64,000 bases of DNA, from assembly GCA_935421135.1 (NCBI GenBank), contig OW285195.1, positions 11,438,391 to 11,502,390 of the forward strand, read 5' to 3'. Positions within the stretch are counted from its first letter, which is position 1. Every line of letters starts with the position of its first letter. The stretch comes from Bugulina stolonifera (taxonomy: Eukaryota > Bryozoa > Gymnolaemata > Cheilostomatida > Bugulidae). The translations under genes and the position numbers were made by a program. Shown here in pieces: positions 26,201-37,169 of this stretch. The notes beneath the pieces are model-generated. The model did no database searches. It was not told where the DNA came from and was given only the letters and a program-made list of their open reading frames with translations.

Positions 26201-28605
26201 ACTCTACTACAGGCACATGGGTGTCATACACTGATACTCTAATACAGGCACATGGGTGTCATACACTGATACTCTAGTACAGGCACATGGGTGTCATACA
26301 CCGATACTCTAGTACAGGCACATGGGTGTCATACACCGATACTCTAATACAGGCACATGGGTGTTATGTATCTTACAGAGTTTGTAATAGAGAGAAAGGA
26401 GGAATTTGGTGGGAATAAGATATACACGTCATATGAAGACGTGGAGAGAGATTTTCAGTCTGAGGTGAGTTGAGTGATTCAGTTTGCAGATTTACGAAAT
26501 ATCTCTCCATTATTTCAAGTTCTGATCCTCAGTGACTGAGTGGTCAGCCTAAGCTTGGAAAGCTTGTCACCGCCGGGGAATCGAACCCCAGGATAAAGTC
26601 CACCTCTGCCCTCTTCGAAACAAAAGCAGTCACAATATGGCGGGGCATTTAGTAAGACGCTTCATGCTGAGATCACAGCAAACAGTGAGTATTGGTGAGA
26701 CCTAGGAAAGCTAGTATTTCTTCTTGTTTTGTATAGCGTCCATTAATATTTGAGTGAACTCAATTATTTTTCTCGTACCTGTTGTGTTTGTTATGTGTAA
26801 TACAATGTACTGGTATCTGATTGGCTGGTCATGTATGTAGGAGCTACACCCTGGTGACCTGAAGGCAGCTGTAGTCAGGGATCTGGACGAACTGATGGCA
26901 CCAGTCAGGAAGGAGTTTGAGTCTGCTGATAACAAGAAACTCACTGCTGAGGCCTACCCAGTCGAGAAGAAGAAGAAAGGACCTCCAGCACCAAAGAACG
27001 CTGCAGCAGAGCTTCCTATGTCACCTAATAGACTGGACATTAGAGTCGGCAAGATTATATCAGTAGCTAAGGTATGCGTGTGTGTGTTCTTAGCAGTAGC
27101 AGTAGTATTGGTGGTGGCAGCAGCAGCAGCAGCAGTTGTGGTCATGGTAGTAGAGGTAGTGCTAGCAGCTGCAGTATTAGTACATGTATCAGTAGCAGTC
27201 GTAGTACATGCAAAGTTGGCAGTGGTAGTAGCAGTAGTGTTGGCAGTGGTAGTAGCAGTAGTGCTGGCAGTGGTAGTAGCAGTAGTGTTGGCAGTGCTAG
27301 TAGTGGGTGCTGGAATGGCTAGTAGGAGTATTAGTAGGAGTGGCTATAACTGAACTAGTGATAGTATAATTATTGGCTGCTAACAGACTTCATCATTATG
27401 GCCTACATATATTATGTATTCAGTAACTACAATGTACATGATTGCATCTTGTTTTAGCACCCTGATGCTGATTCTCTCTACGTGGAAACTGTGGAGTTGG
27501 GGGAGGAGACACCACGTACTGTAGTCAGTGGTCTAGCTGGCTTAGTTCCAATGGAACAGTTACAGGACATGTTGGGGGTGTTTGTGTGCAACCTCAAACC
27601 ACAGAAGATGAGGGGAATAGAGTCACAAGCTATGCTACTCTGTGCATCTAGGTTGGTTATACTCAAGTCTTAATACTACCCACTCGATTGACTGCAAGTG
27701 ATTTACTAGATGTGTATGTAGCTCATGGTAAGCACAGACACACACTTTCAAACAACTATACTGATATATGACCATACTGTTATTACTTTAAGATAAGATA
27801 AGATACTCTATAGTCTATAGTTTACTTTAGGAAACTCAACTTTGGTAAATGATGAATTAATCACCTTTAGTCTAGAAGTGTAGTAGGTAGGCATTACTTG
27901 TGCATTCCGGTAGCATTGCTCCTGCCGTTCTTTGGAACTCGGGCTTTGTTGGAGTGCAAAATGGAGCCCTACTATGTGTTCTGTTTACTAAGGGTGTGGT
28001 ATAACATTGTGGTGTATTTCAGCGCTGAACCAAGGCAGGTGGAGCCATTGAAACCAGCAGAAGGAAGTAAGATTGGGGACAGAGTAACATTTAAAGGGGC
28101 GGAGAGTTGTGTTCCGGATGAACAGTTGAACCCTAAGAAGAAGGTCTGGGAGAAATTACAGGTGAGGGATGGTTACTACACTGTATATGTAAATACTCCG
28201 GTCATCAGGTGTGGATAGTTACTACACTGTATATGTAAATACTCCGGTCATCAGGTGTGGATAGTTAATAAGCTACTCCCACCATAAGGTATGGTTGAAC
28301 TTGTCTGAGGATTACACCATTTCTTTGTTGAAGAACTTAGCACACGGGAAGTTTTTGCATGACGTCTAAGTTTGACTGAGTAAGAGGCTGGTTGAGCGCT
28401 TGAATGCTTGCAGTTGGTAGTTATCTTCTCGTGTGTTTTAAACACGATATTTCTTTTTAATTCAGTTTTTACATTATTATATTCTATTTTTCAGGAGGAT
28501 TTGATGGTGGACTCTCTCTGTCAAGCTTTTTGGAAAGACTGCACAATGACTACAGAAAGTGGGGTGGTGTCTAGCTCTTCTCTCAAAACTGTTCCAATCA
28601 AATAA
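23278..28605 (+). CDS. YARS1: tyrosyl-tRNA synthetase, cytoplasmic, with EMAP-II domain
   Basis: Eleven exons join in frame to 527 residues, close to the 528 of the human enzyme: 23278-23331, 23591-23737, 24026-24225, 24573-24655, 24963-25118, 25429-25611, 26379-26464, 26841-27071, 27458-27651, 28023-28161, 28495-28605. The enzyme attaches tyrosine to tRNA-Tyr in the cytosol using ATP. Seen: the class I HIGH-type motif as [35 protein letters not shown] at 221-225, then a Lys/Pro linker and an EMAP-II/OB-fold tRNA-binding domain from about residue 359 (RLDIRVGKI...[10 protein letters not shown]). The tripeptide that is ELR, a cytokine motif, in human TyrRS reads EKR here (90-92). The human KKKLKK nuclear-import patch is altered to KKKLKM. 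Several introns carry minisatellites. A gene with the opposite orientation ends 0.9 kb downstream. Confidence 0.97.
24894..24962 (+). repeat. 34-bp repeat duplicating the acceptor of YARS1 exon 5
   Basis: Two 34-bp units beginning aggtatgat and ending in tatttacctgc/t precede the real exon start at 24963. Each gives a decoy acceptor cctgcag|gtatgat with the first bases of the exon. Confidence 0.85.
25132..25428 (+). repeat. 34-bp minisatellite of decoy acceptors before YARS1 exon 6
   Basis: Eight degenerate copies of a 34-bp unit (tattacag|taccaggactaac plus tgtttactctc) precede the ninth, which is the real junction at 25429. Each copy contains an acceptor and the first exon bases. Use of the nearest decoy would add 34 nt, shift the frame and reach a stop just inside the exon. 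Confidence 0.9.
25872..26365. repeat. 35-bp minisatellite, about 14 copies, YARS1 intron 6
   Basis: Fourteen copies of a 35-bp unit (gggtgtcatacaccgatact plus ctaatacaggcacat) fill the intron up to the acceptor of exon 7 at 26379. Each unit contains tacag|g, a possible decoy acceptor. The last, altered copy (gggtgttatgtatcttacag) provides the real one. Confidence 0.92.
26545..26650 (-). other. tRNA-like remnant (B-box) in YARS1 intron 7
   Basis: The minus strand reads ggttcgattcc (26577-26587), an exact polymerase III B box. It sits in a TGGGG/CCCCG stem with a 7-base TTCGATT loop, the form of a tRNA T arm, followed by gcggtga like an acceptor 3' strand. A matching D arm and anticodon arm are not convincing upstream. 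It is most likely a tRNA-derived SINE remnant or tRNA pseudogene. Confidence 0.4.
27090..27340. repeat. gtagca/gtggta-type simple repeat in YARS1 intron 8
   Basis: Imperfect triplet and hexamer repeats (gta, gca, gtg mixtures) run from about 27090 to 27340. The long open frames seen here in several frames, all low-complexity Val/Ala or Ser/Gly, are a by-product of the repeat and not genes. Confidence 0.85.
28171..28262. repeat. two-copy 46-bp direct repeat at start of YARS1 intron 10
   Basis: The unit gttactacactgtatatgta plus 27 bases ending gtgtggata is repeated nearly exactly just after the donor of exon 10 (28161). It contains a further donor-like cag|gtgtgg. Confidence 0.85.
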
Positions 28606-28828
28606 GAACTAAGGCTAGGTTAGTTACATTATAGTATCACCTTCTATTGTGATTTTATTTATAAAGTGTTTACATTAGAACACAGTCTACTATTTGTATG
28701 CATTTGTGGAACACAGTCTACTCTCTGTATTCTGTATGAAGTTGTTTTTCACGGTGAACCTCTAGGCAATTGTAAAGCTATACTGTATAATCTTAAATAT
28801 TCAATTTTTGTGATTGTACTGAGCAGAA

Positions 28829-28834
28829 AATAAA
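28829..28834 (+). terminator. probable poly(A) signal of YARS1
   Basis: AATAAA lies 224 bases after the stop codon, followed by a gtgtttcc/gtgttgattgttctt GU-rich stretch as expected downstream of a cleavage site. Assigned by position only. Confidence 0.55.
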
Positions 28835-29515
28835 GGAGTGTTTCCTAAAGCATTAGACGTGTTGATTGTTCTTCTAATATAATTCATGCGCTCTTCTATT
28901 GAAAGTGTATTTTGCTTGACGATTAAAAGTATAGAACATATTTTTTTGCAAATGAGGTAGTACTGGTCGATTACCTTTTATCAAATCTAATCATTTACAG
29001 CAAAAACATCTGGGATGATGTAGTTGTTTTTGGAAACTCCGCTCAAGAAGCTTATACTGCTCAATTATGTTTTCTTGACCATAATTATTGGAAACAAGTT
29101 CATCTTCACACAACCTTCATTCGCTGGAGTTGTCTTCTTATTATTAACAAGAGAGAATAATTCCCTCAATAATCTGAGCCAAGTCCATTATCGTTGTGGG
29201 GCATTACAGTTGCAGATGGAGTCAGTTATGGACCATGATTGATATGTTGTGTTAACTAATACTGTGTGAACAGGAGTCTACATGTATTACCAACTGTAAT
29301 AAAGCAGCAGACATAATGCAGCTGAAGAAAGTAATATTTATAACTTTGATTTTATTTATGTTTCTGGACAACCAACTTTCCGCTCAATGGCGACAATAAT
29401 GCAGACTTTTGTTTTCGGTTCTAGAAGGTATGGATGCAATATTCTACTTGAACTTGGAGGCAAGTTCTATTGTACTCAGCTCAGTGCTTCACACTACTTG
29501 TATGCTAAGGTAGAG
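28835..29515. other. convergent intergenic spacer
   Basis: Nothing coding is seen between the ends of the converging synthetase and 194-residue-protein genes. On the minus strand an AATAAA (plus-strand tttatt at 29351-29356) lies about 160 bases past the stop of the latter and is its likely poly(A) signal. Confidence 0.5.
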
Positions 29516-32119
29516 TTAGTAAGCTTTGTTTGTATGCTGACTGTTATAGGAGAAGTTGTCAGCATTGCGGTAGTATTTATATAGTCCTTTGTTAATAGGC
29601 TTTACATCTGGTAGAGACTCCCTCTCATTGGTTACTGTCTTGCAGTAGTTAGTTCTGTATTCTGTGAAATTTTCACCTGGTTTTTGCCCCAAGAGTACTC
29701 TTGGCTTTGGAATTGCTGGAAAATAATTAAAGATTAAACTTTATATTATTTTATCCTAGAATTTAATGGACAGTAAAGTGATTGATCTGAATTATATTCT
29801 CTAGACCAGTTAGACTAGATTAATTTTATATAAGTAGTCCATGAATAAATAGTAATGAGTGGATAGAATAAGAAGTACATATGATAATATTACTATGACA
29901 TTCTCCATTAAAACCAATGAACTTAGAAGTTGTCCTCTCTCTTTGTGTGATGGAAATGAGAGAGGACAACTCCTTCAAATTATGCTATTTTCATGATAAT
30001 GCAAGTTGTATGACCAAATTACCCTGTATAATATTGTTTATTATAAAACACATCATGTCTGTACATGTTAGTATTGCAGATGTTTTGGGATATACATGTA
30101 GATACAATATTAATGTCGATAAGCAATACTATCACTATTATGCATGCTATAATTCATGTTTACATTTATGTAAAGGAATAACCAATTTCTGTAGACACTT
30201 CAATATTTGATAGTGTTTTTTTGGTCTGACTTACCCTTCCCATGTTCTTGTTCTCGTGCACGCTCCTCGGCTATCTGCTCCTTAGCACGCTGTGCCCCAG
30301 CGCTCTCGTAGACTGGGGGTGGTTCGTGGCCCCTCAGTAATCCATATGGGTTGACATATTTTGGTCCATAGAAACCTGGAACTATCATTGAACACTTGCA
30401 ATACCGCATCAAATTAGCTATTCAATAAAATACAACATTACTGCTTAAAACATAAAATGCGAATTGAATTTTTGTTCAACTGTCATAACATTGGAGTTGT
30501 CCTATCATAATAAAATAAGACATTCTAGAGTGGACTATTTTCAGCTGTTGGGGAACTATATTGCATACATGACAACTCTCCCGGTCTCCCGGGTTCTGAA
30601 AACTCCCGGTGAGACCGGGAGAGTTCAGAACCCATTTCCTGCAAACTCCCAAGCTCCTGCAAGCCCTCCTGGTTTGGGATTTTAGTCAATAATAACTTTT
30701 ATTTGCTATTTTGGTGACTATGATTATGGGCACAAAAGCTGACTACCAAGCTAGCAGCTCATACATTTAATGTTTATATGATGTAGTTTGCTTTGGAGTA
30801 ATTTAGTTTATTAATGCTATGCAAGCTTAGTCTCTCCAACTATACAAATGAAGAGTTTTTGTTTGTTTTGCAATGGATAGTAAATGGATAGAAGATAGTA
30901 TCTCATGGTCATACACAGTATCAGATAGTAATTATTAATTAATGTTTCTTCATAAACCACCTCAAAACACAACAGTGACCAGATTGGTTACAAACAGTCA
31001 GGAAATGTAACGTAACGACCTCTCAACTAATTGCAACAATAATTACTTTGTCTTATATTATTTTCACACTTATATGAGACATCATGGCTGCCTTAGTCTG
31101 AGACCTAGCCTGTCTTCACTAGTTTTGTGCGGGCAAACAACTCCGTGTACTAGTGTTTGTAGCAACCTAGTACATGTACTTGAAGCAAAAAATTTTTCAC
31201 CAGCTTAGTTTGTAACTATGCAACTGAGAACTGTGCCCACTGCAGACAGCCCATAAAGTGTGGTGCTCATTGTTAAAAAACATTTTAGGTATTTTAGCAG
31301 TCAAAGAGTCTAAAAGTCTCCCTCTTTGATGCCAGCCCAACTTGTCATGTATGCTATATTGTAAGGCTGCTAATGGATATGCTTCTGAAATAAAAATGTT
31401 ATAGCTGTGTTTCTGTAGATTATTTATAGTTTTATCATATTCAACGTCAAATACCTACTTGCTCCACGAGCTGCTGTTTCTGTCGGTTTGTAGCTGTCCG
31501 GTTTCCATGGTAACTCCTCAGAAAAAGGCTCTCTGATGTTTGTATATTCCTGTCTGTAGATAGATCTTTCATCATATAGGATATCTGGTACCTTTCCTAT
31601 CACATTCAAATCGAAGTGAACAAACAAGGAAAAATTAACATTTTGTCTACGAAAGAGAAGACAACTCCTGTTAGAGTAAGTTTACTTTTGTTACCATAGA
31701 ACATATAAATATTATCTCATGTATAATTTTACTGCATACACGGGCACAAGTACAACCATCTTTGTAAGGACACTATCTCAATCTAAGTTTTAAATGAAAA
31801 GAGATATTTTGCCTCATTATGCATTTATAATAATATTTACATTGCATTAAGTTTTCAATTGAAGGCAGGCTATTCTAGATAAATGTTACTGTATACTTAC
31901 TGTTAATAGGTTGCTCCTTTAACTGCCCTCTGCCTCTCTCTCCTGTTAAATAAAGGCAATGGCTAGAATTTTCTCAACACGTTTTCTAATTGACAGTCAC
32001 AAGGATACAGAAGGTACTTGGGCTAATAACAACATACTTGTATGTTAGTCATTACACATACCTTCGACAGGTGAGCACTGAAGTACGGCTTGAGAACGGG
32101 ACACTCTCTCATCTGACAT
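29516..32119 (-). CDS. 194-residue unassigned protein, possibly axonemal/ciliary
   Basis: Five exons join in frame with phase 1 introns throughout: 32119-32062, 31942-31901, 31596-31459, 30381-30235, 29715-29516. The start (catgtcagatg, ATG at 32119) opens MSDERVSRSQAV and the last exon ends SQHTNKAY and TAA. There is no signal peptide, membrane span or catalytic motif. The product is polar and rich in Tyr, Pro, Lys and Glu, with short aromatic/proline motifs (LPWKPDSYKPTE, GFYGPKYVNPYGLL, EPPPVYES) and one Glu/Arg/Ala-rich helix near residue 110. That composition resembles small microtubule-inner or sperm-tail proteins, but I recognise no specific family. Its 3' end converges on the tyrosyl-tRNA synthetase gene. 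Confidence 0.72.
30577..30629. repeat. strong GC-rich hairpin, MITE-like
   Basis: aactctcccggtctc and its exact reverse complement gagaccgggagagtt flank a core whose ends (ccggg/cccgg) can extend the stem past a one-base bulge. It lies in the first part of the intron between the exons at 31459 and 30381 and stands out in AT-rich DNA. The sequence around it (catacatgacaactctcccgg...) resembles the end of the MITE at 16801. Confidence 0.7.
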
Positions 32120-32639
32120 GGCGGGGTAATTCTAACAAAGTACCAAATCATCCATGGGTATGAGATACAATATTATATCTCATTATGCTACATTGTATAT
32201 AATATAATACAATACATGTACGATATATTATATTATATTGTATTATATTTATATTGTAGGTTCATTGCAGGATAACCTACACGTATCTCCATTAAATACA
32301 AGTACATCTACATTTATGGTGAGTTAAATCATCTAAATATGGTATACTTCTAGATAGTATGTGTCATAGCATTGTGAGAAGTGGACTGAAATTGAGCCAA
32401 ATATTTTATTATTGGAGCTACGTAGAATGAAGCTGGTTTATGTGACTTACAATGTACATATATGTAGGCTATGGCAATTCTATGCTCTGTATTTAATATT
32501 GCATTTACGACGCAGCATTGCTTGGTTGTGTTTTGCCATGTAAATAAAATTAAATGCAGTGATTGACCTTTTAAGATTTAATCACCCTTTTTAACTCAAA
32601 TTAAGTGGCTTTGGATATGGGTAGTATTACAGGGAACAG

Positions 32640-32795
32640 AGATACATATTATGAACTCACTGATTCGTATACTGGTTAGTGGTACTGATTCGCATTACTA
32701 GTTGGTCATACTGATTCGCATTACTAGTAAGTAAAACGGAGTGGTACATGTATTACTGGTTAGTAATACTGATTCGTATTACTGGTTAGTGATAA
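32640..32795. repeat. imperfect repeats of actgattcgtattactggtt
   Basis: Four to five diverged copies of a unit of about 23 to 30 bases (actgattcg.attact.gttagt) lie upstream of the 194-residue-protein gene. Confidence 0.7.
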
Positions 32796-33149
32796 TATTT
32801 TAATTTCTAACCTGCTGCTTTACTGTAGGAAAGAAACTGATGTAGTCCTTCTGGTAAACACATTTGGGATATTTAGACCTTTGGGTGAAACAATTAGCCA
32901 TGTTTGTGCAGATTTACCAAAGAGAGTTGTAGATGACTTGATAAAGTTATGTAAGCTGATATGCACTACTTTTTTAATGCATTGTGAATGCTGGTGTGTG
33001 AAACAATGGTGAAGCTGTATTGTTGGAAGCAAGGGAAAAATGTTACTGATTTTTGATTATATGCCATCAATACACATTAGTTAGTAACAATCAACTATTA
33101 TGTACATAGTACAAGCGGAACCTATTAAATTCATCCTATTATAACAAGT

Positions 33150-33547
33150 ACAGTATGCTGTCAGTATGATGTCAGTATGATGTCAGTATGCTGTCAGTAT
33201 ACTGTCAGTATGCTGTCGGTATGATGTCAGTATGATGTCAGTATGCTGTCAGTATGATGTCAGTATGCTGTCGGTATGATGTCAGTATGATGTCAGTATG
33301 CTGTCGGTATGATGTCAGTATGCTGTCAGTATGCTGTCAGTATGCTGTCGGTATGATGTCAGTATGCTGTCAGTATGCTGTCAGTATGATGTCAGTATGA
33401 TGTCAGTATGCTGTCAGTGTGATGTTAGTATGCTGTCAGTATGATGTTAGTATGCTGTCAGTATGCTGTCAGTATGCTGTCAGTATGATGTCAGTATGCT
33501 GTCAGTATGATGTCAGTATGCTGTCAGTATGATGTCAGTATGCTGTG
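33150..33547. repeat. 11-bp minisatellite, about 36 copies
   Basis: The unit tgatgtcagta or tgctgtcagta, with rare c-to-g and a-to-g variants, repeats without gaps. Two unit types (gat and gct) alternate irregularly, indicating repeated expansion. Confidence 0.95.
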
Positions 33548-35066
33548 CTGTCCTTGATTAACAGAATGATGTACATTTACATTTACAGTATAATAAAGTT
33601 ATTTCATACCTTTAGTTGAGCTAACTACATTTCTATGTAACTTTTTATGCTATACTGTGTCATGTTACCTAGTGAACAATTTAATGACTTACCTTAGCTG
33701 TAAATATTTATGTGAATCCCCTCAGTAAGTTGGATAGTAGATAGCTGCTACCACACTATACTATCGCATTATACTGATGTCCTAGTGGGGTATTATACAA
33801 CTCTATACTGATGTTTTCACCCCTAGTTACTTTGCAATAAACACTCATCTACTGCACAGGCTAATTATTTATAAGTCTTATCTATTAGTCGATAAATACC
33901 ATCTGATAAAGGTAGATATAGCCTCAGTGACTGAATATTACACGGACGAGCATTAGTTCACCCACCCTTAATTATTGATTTCCAAGACATTTCAAGTGAT
34001 GAATATTTGTTTTTATCAGTGCTAACAATACCTTGAATAAATACATAGTACATGTTTATAATAATAGATATAGATTTATATCAAGACCGTAGCATATTGA
34101 TTAAATAGCAATATCAATAATATATAACATTCATCGGGCTGTAATATATGTCCATCCGTACATTACTTGTACATATACATGCATGCATACAGACAGACAC
34201 AGATAGGCCTACCAATTAGATATTGTGTTGAACATGTAAAGATGCCTGTAAAGATGTTGACTCTGCATGAGAAGATATTATATTACTGTTGATTTATTGA
34301 CCATTGCTGTTTTGTCCAATCACAATGACACATTCTAATAACTCAATCAGTTCCATTGACTGCATGCTGGTATTCCAGATGCTTAAATTATTCATTTTAT
34401 ATCATAGCGCAGCATTTTGAACAATTCCCAAAATTCTCACTCCTGAGCTTATTTATTTTCAGTGTCTTATACATGTATTTATTGTGTATATTGTTCATGG
34501 TGACCATTTAAGGTTTGCAAAAGAAGATAAGTACAATACGTAGTTTTTATGTAGGTCACAAATGAAATGTAGATGTAGGTGAATGAATGAAGTAGATAAA
34601 CTTGTTTGATATAAGTTGAAACTCTGGATTTACATACATACTTACATTATATAGTACATTTAGTAATAGGACATAGATGTATACATTTATATTTGTGCAG
34701 CCAGACACCCCCACTCCTTTTCGCTCTCCACGTTTATTATTAGTCAGAGTTTCAAGCTAGCTATGCTACAATGAGTACACATTTACATGTATTATAAGTA
34801 TTGTACAGGAATTTCACTATTAGAGTGTAAAAAGGAACAAATATACAATGTGGTAAGATATATCTCAAGACGATATACTTATTTAAATTAAAATTTTGTT
34901 CATATGCGTAGAAATAAGTGTGTATATTGTTCCCTCTGCAACTGATTTATAAGTCAAGATAACTTTTGGGGAAATTCCAGTCACTAGATTGGTTGTCCGA
35001 GCATCTATTTATTGCTTAATTTATTATCTCATGCCCATCCTTCAGTTAAAAAGACTTTCAGCCATT
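33548..35066. other. intergenic, no gene seen
   Basis: AT-rich DNA between the minisatellite and the first gene of the intronless cluster. It must include the 3' flank of the gene ending at 35067. No open frame, RNA gene or clear repeat is visible. Confidence 0.5.
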
Positions 35067-37169
35067 CTAATCTCTTCTGGTCCCAAAAATTGGTCTAATG
35101 GCGCCAGCTGTAAATCTGGTGGCTTCAACAACCGGTCTGCTGACTTCAAGAGTTTCTCTGCCACCGCTGGCTCCAAGAAAAGGTCTGCTGGCTCTAGGAA
35201 TAGGACCACTAGCACCCAAATTTGAGCCCATCTGTCTGAGGGTTGGTCTATTGACTCCAGGAAGTAGTCCTTGAAGAGTCGGTCTGCTGGCTCTAGGTGT
35301 CAAGCCATTAGCATTATGACTTGGTCTACCAAGTCTAGCGATCGATGTATTAAAGCAATTCCTTACTACCAGTTGTCTAGCTTCCATTGTTCGTTTCTGG
35401 ATTACAATAGCGACACTCATTGGAACGCAAGCCCTCTCAATCAGAATGGTTGGATCTTCAGAGTTGTTGCTTTCTGCAACTGAACACATGTAATAGACAG
35501 AAAAGGTCTTTGGCAACGCTGATACTCTGCTGAATAAGTTACTCTTTGGTTTTCCAGAAGGTGCAGTTGTCACTACTGAAGTCAAGCTTAGCGACATCTT
35601 CAGTGGTGCGCTAGATGGCGGAAACAAATCCGATCTGGGTCGATATGCGAAGAAGTAGACCATATTGACGTTGACCAGCTTGTTCTCTAAAGAAGAACCG
35701 AGTGGTTGTACCGTAAGCCTCATCCAGTTCGATGAACATAGCATGGGAAAATAATGTGACTCGTCAAATGTTTGGATGGTCTTTATTACATAAGCTTCTC
35801 GGTCACGAGAGATAAAATCATGCAATTCTTGTTGGACGCCAGGTCTACCATACTCTGTACACCACACCGATTTCACACACACTATTTTGTTTTCTCCATC
35901 TTTGAGCTTATCAGCCCATAAAGCAATGACCCTATAGAGTGAGCCTTGAGGGAGGCTGACTTTCTTTTCTTTCACTACAATCTTTGAAATAAAACTAAGC
36001 CTAACATTCCAGAGTTTAGTAAATGCTTGCATTATATACTTGACAAAAGAATCAGCTTCTCGCTTGATTGCTTCACACCATTTGGACTTCTCTCTATTTT
36101 CTTCTCCTCTGTAAACCATAGCCAATTCTTGCAAAAGCAAAAAATATATATTTGAGGCTAAAATGAAGGCCGGCAAATTGTAATTGGGTAGCATATCCTT
36201 AGTCATGACTTTTACTAGCATATCTCTAAGTGCAGATAAATGATGGTCCACCAGTGTTGCTCTAAAATGTGCCAAGTCTGAACCGGAGTTTTTCTCTGGC
36301 AGATATTGATCTATAGCAAATGATACAAATTCATTCAGTGTATCACACATGCTCATGAGTTCTTTGCCATGGACAAGCGGGTTAGGCAGCGCACGCGTAA
36401 ATTCAGATCTAAAATGCACCATGTAATCAGTCTGAGAACACTTTGAGTTTTGTTTTGGAAAAAACCTAAGCAGAGCATCTAGACCTAGAGTTGGATGTGA
36501 ATCTAAGCTCAGAGCCAGGCTATCCATCTGAGCTCTTATAGACAAGTTGAAGCAATCTGCGTCTCTACCTGAACCTTTCGCAGCTCCACTAGTATTTGAA
36601 GGTGCCGATTCACCCAAGTCAGCAAAGCCAGCAAAACTAGGGGGAGTATATCTGGGTATTTCATTGCTGTCGTCAGTGTCTACAGTTCCTTTATGATAGC
36701 CAGTGTCATTATCATCATCTAGTCTGGTGTCATCATCATCAGTGACGCTATCATCATCTACTATGATTTCATCATCGTCATTGATGACACCACGGTCTGC
36801 TGTGACTGCACCGCCGTCAGTGATGGAATCATTGTCAGAGACATAATGTTGATTGGCATCGTTGATAATTTCTCCATCTCTAGTGTTGTAATTGTCAAGG
36901 ATATCTCTCTTCGTATTCTTATCCGGTTCAGAGATCATAAAATTAGCAGCCATATTGTCAGCCGCTTTATAACTAGAGAGACTGCTGCCAAAGGCTTGAG
37001 AATTTCCGACATTGGCAGCATAAACAACTGCACGTGTATTGTAAAAACTATCAGCTGTCTCTTCTGCTTCTGAATGTGTGCTTCTCGCCTCATCTTCTGC
37101 AGAAGTCTCATCTTCTGCAGAAAGATCAATTTGCAGTGGAAGAAAGTGGTTGGGAAATCTTTCTGACAT
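35067..37169 (-). CDS. intronless cluster protein A (700 aa, acidic N-terminus, repeat C-terminus)
   Basis: One open frame of 700 codons. Residues 1-200 are acidic and Asp/Ser-rich with runs such as DDDDTRLDDDND. The family helical domain follows (about 230-420) with SNIYFLLLQELAMVY and AFTKLWNVRL, which match ANLYLLIVKELAMFD and KFTEIWTVRA of the paralogue at 39663. The signature YFPMLCSSNWMRLTVQPL follows, then ILIERACVP, the counterpart of ALIEFGMIP in that paralogue. The last 80 residues are repeats of a GASRP-type unit rich in Arg, Pro and Gly, seen in no other member. No signal peptide is present. The helical domain may be related to the helical N-terminal domain of Cry proteins. It is one of the two most divergent members. 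Function unknown. Confidence 0.85.
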   Translation of the reverse strand: MSERFPNHFLPLQIDLSAEDETSAEDEARSTHSEAEETADSFYNTRAVVYAANVGNSQAFGSSLSSYKAADNMAANFMISEPDKNTKRDILDNYNTRDGEIINDANQHYVSDNDSITDGGAVTADRGVINDDDEIIVDDDSVTDDDDTRLDDDNDTGYHKGTVDTDDSNEIPRYTPPSFAGFADLGESAPSNTSGAAKGSGRDADCFNLSIRAQMDSLALSLDSHPTLGLDALLRFFPKQNSKCSQTDYMVHFRSEFTRALPNPLVHGKELMSMCDTLNEFVSFAIDQYLPEKNSGSDLAHFRATLVDHHLSALRDMLVKVMTKDMLPNYNLPAFILASNIYFLLLQELAMVYRGEENREKSKWCEAIKREADSFVKYIMQAFTKLWNVRLSFISKIVVKEKKVSLPQGSLYRVIALWADKLKDGENKIVCVKSVWCTEYGRPGVQQELHDFISRDREAYVIKTIQTFDESHYFPMLCSSNWMRLTVQPLGSSLENKLVNVNMVYFFAYRPRSDLFPPSSAPLKMSLSLTSVVTTAPSGKPKSNLFSRVSALPKTFSVYYMCSVAESNNSEDPTILIERACVPMSVAIVIQKRTMEARQLVVRNCFNTSIARLGRPSHNANGLTPRASRPTLQGLLPGVNRPTLRQMGSNLGASGPIPRASRPFLGASGGRETLEVSRPVVEATRFTAGAIRPIFGTRRD

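Noticed and set aside
25832..26234. Repetitive open frames with HGCHTP-type units
   Set aside because: They follow the 35-bp intronic minisatellite of the synthetase gene.
27074..27353. Long Ser/Gly and Val/Ala-rich open frames
   Set aside because: They come from a simple gta/gca repeat in intron 8 of the tyrosyl-tRNA synthetase gene; three frames are open at once.
33150..33547. Possible CRISPR-like array
   Set aside because: Units of 11 bp with no spacers; a plain minisatellite in animal DNA.
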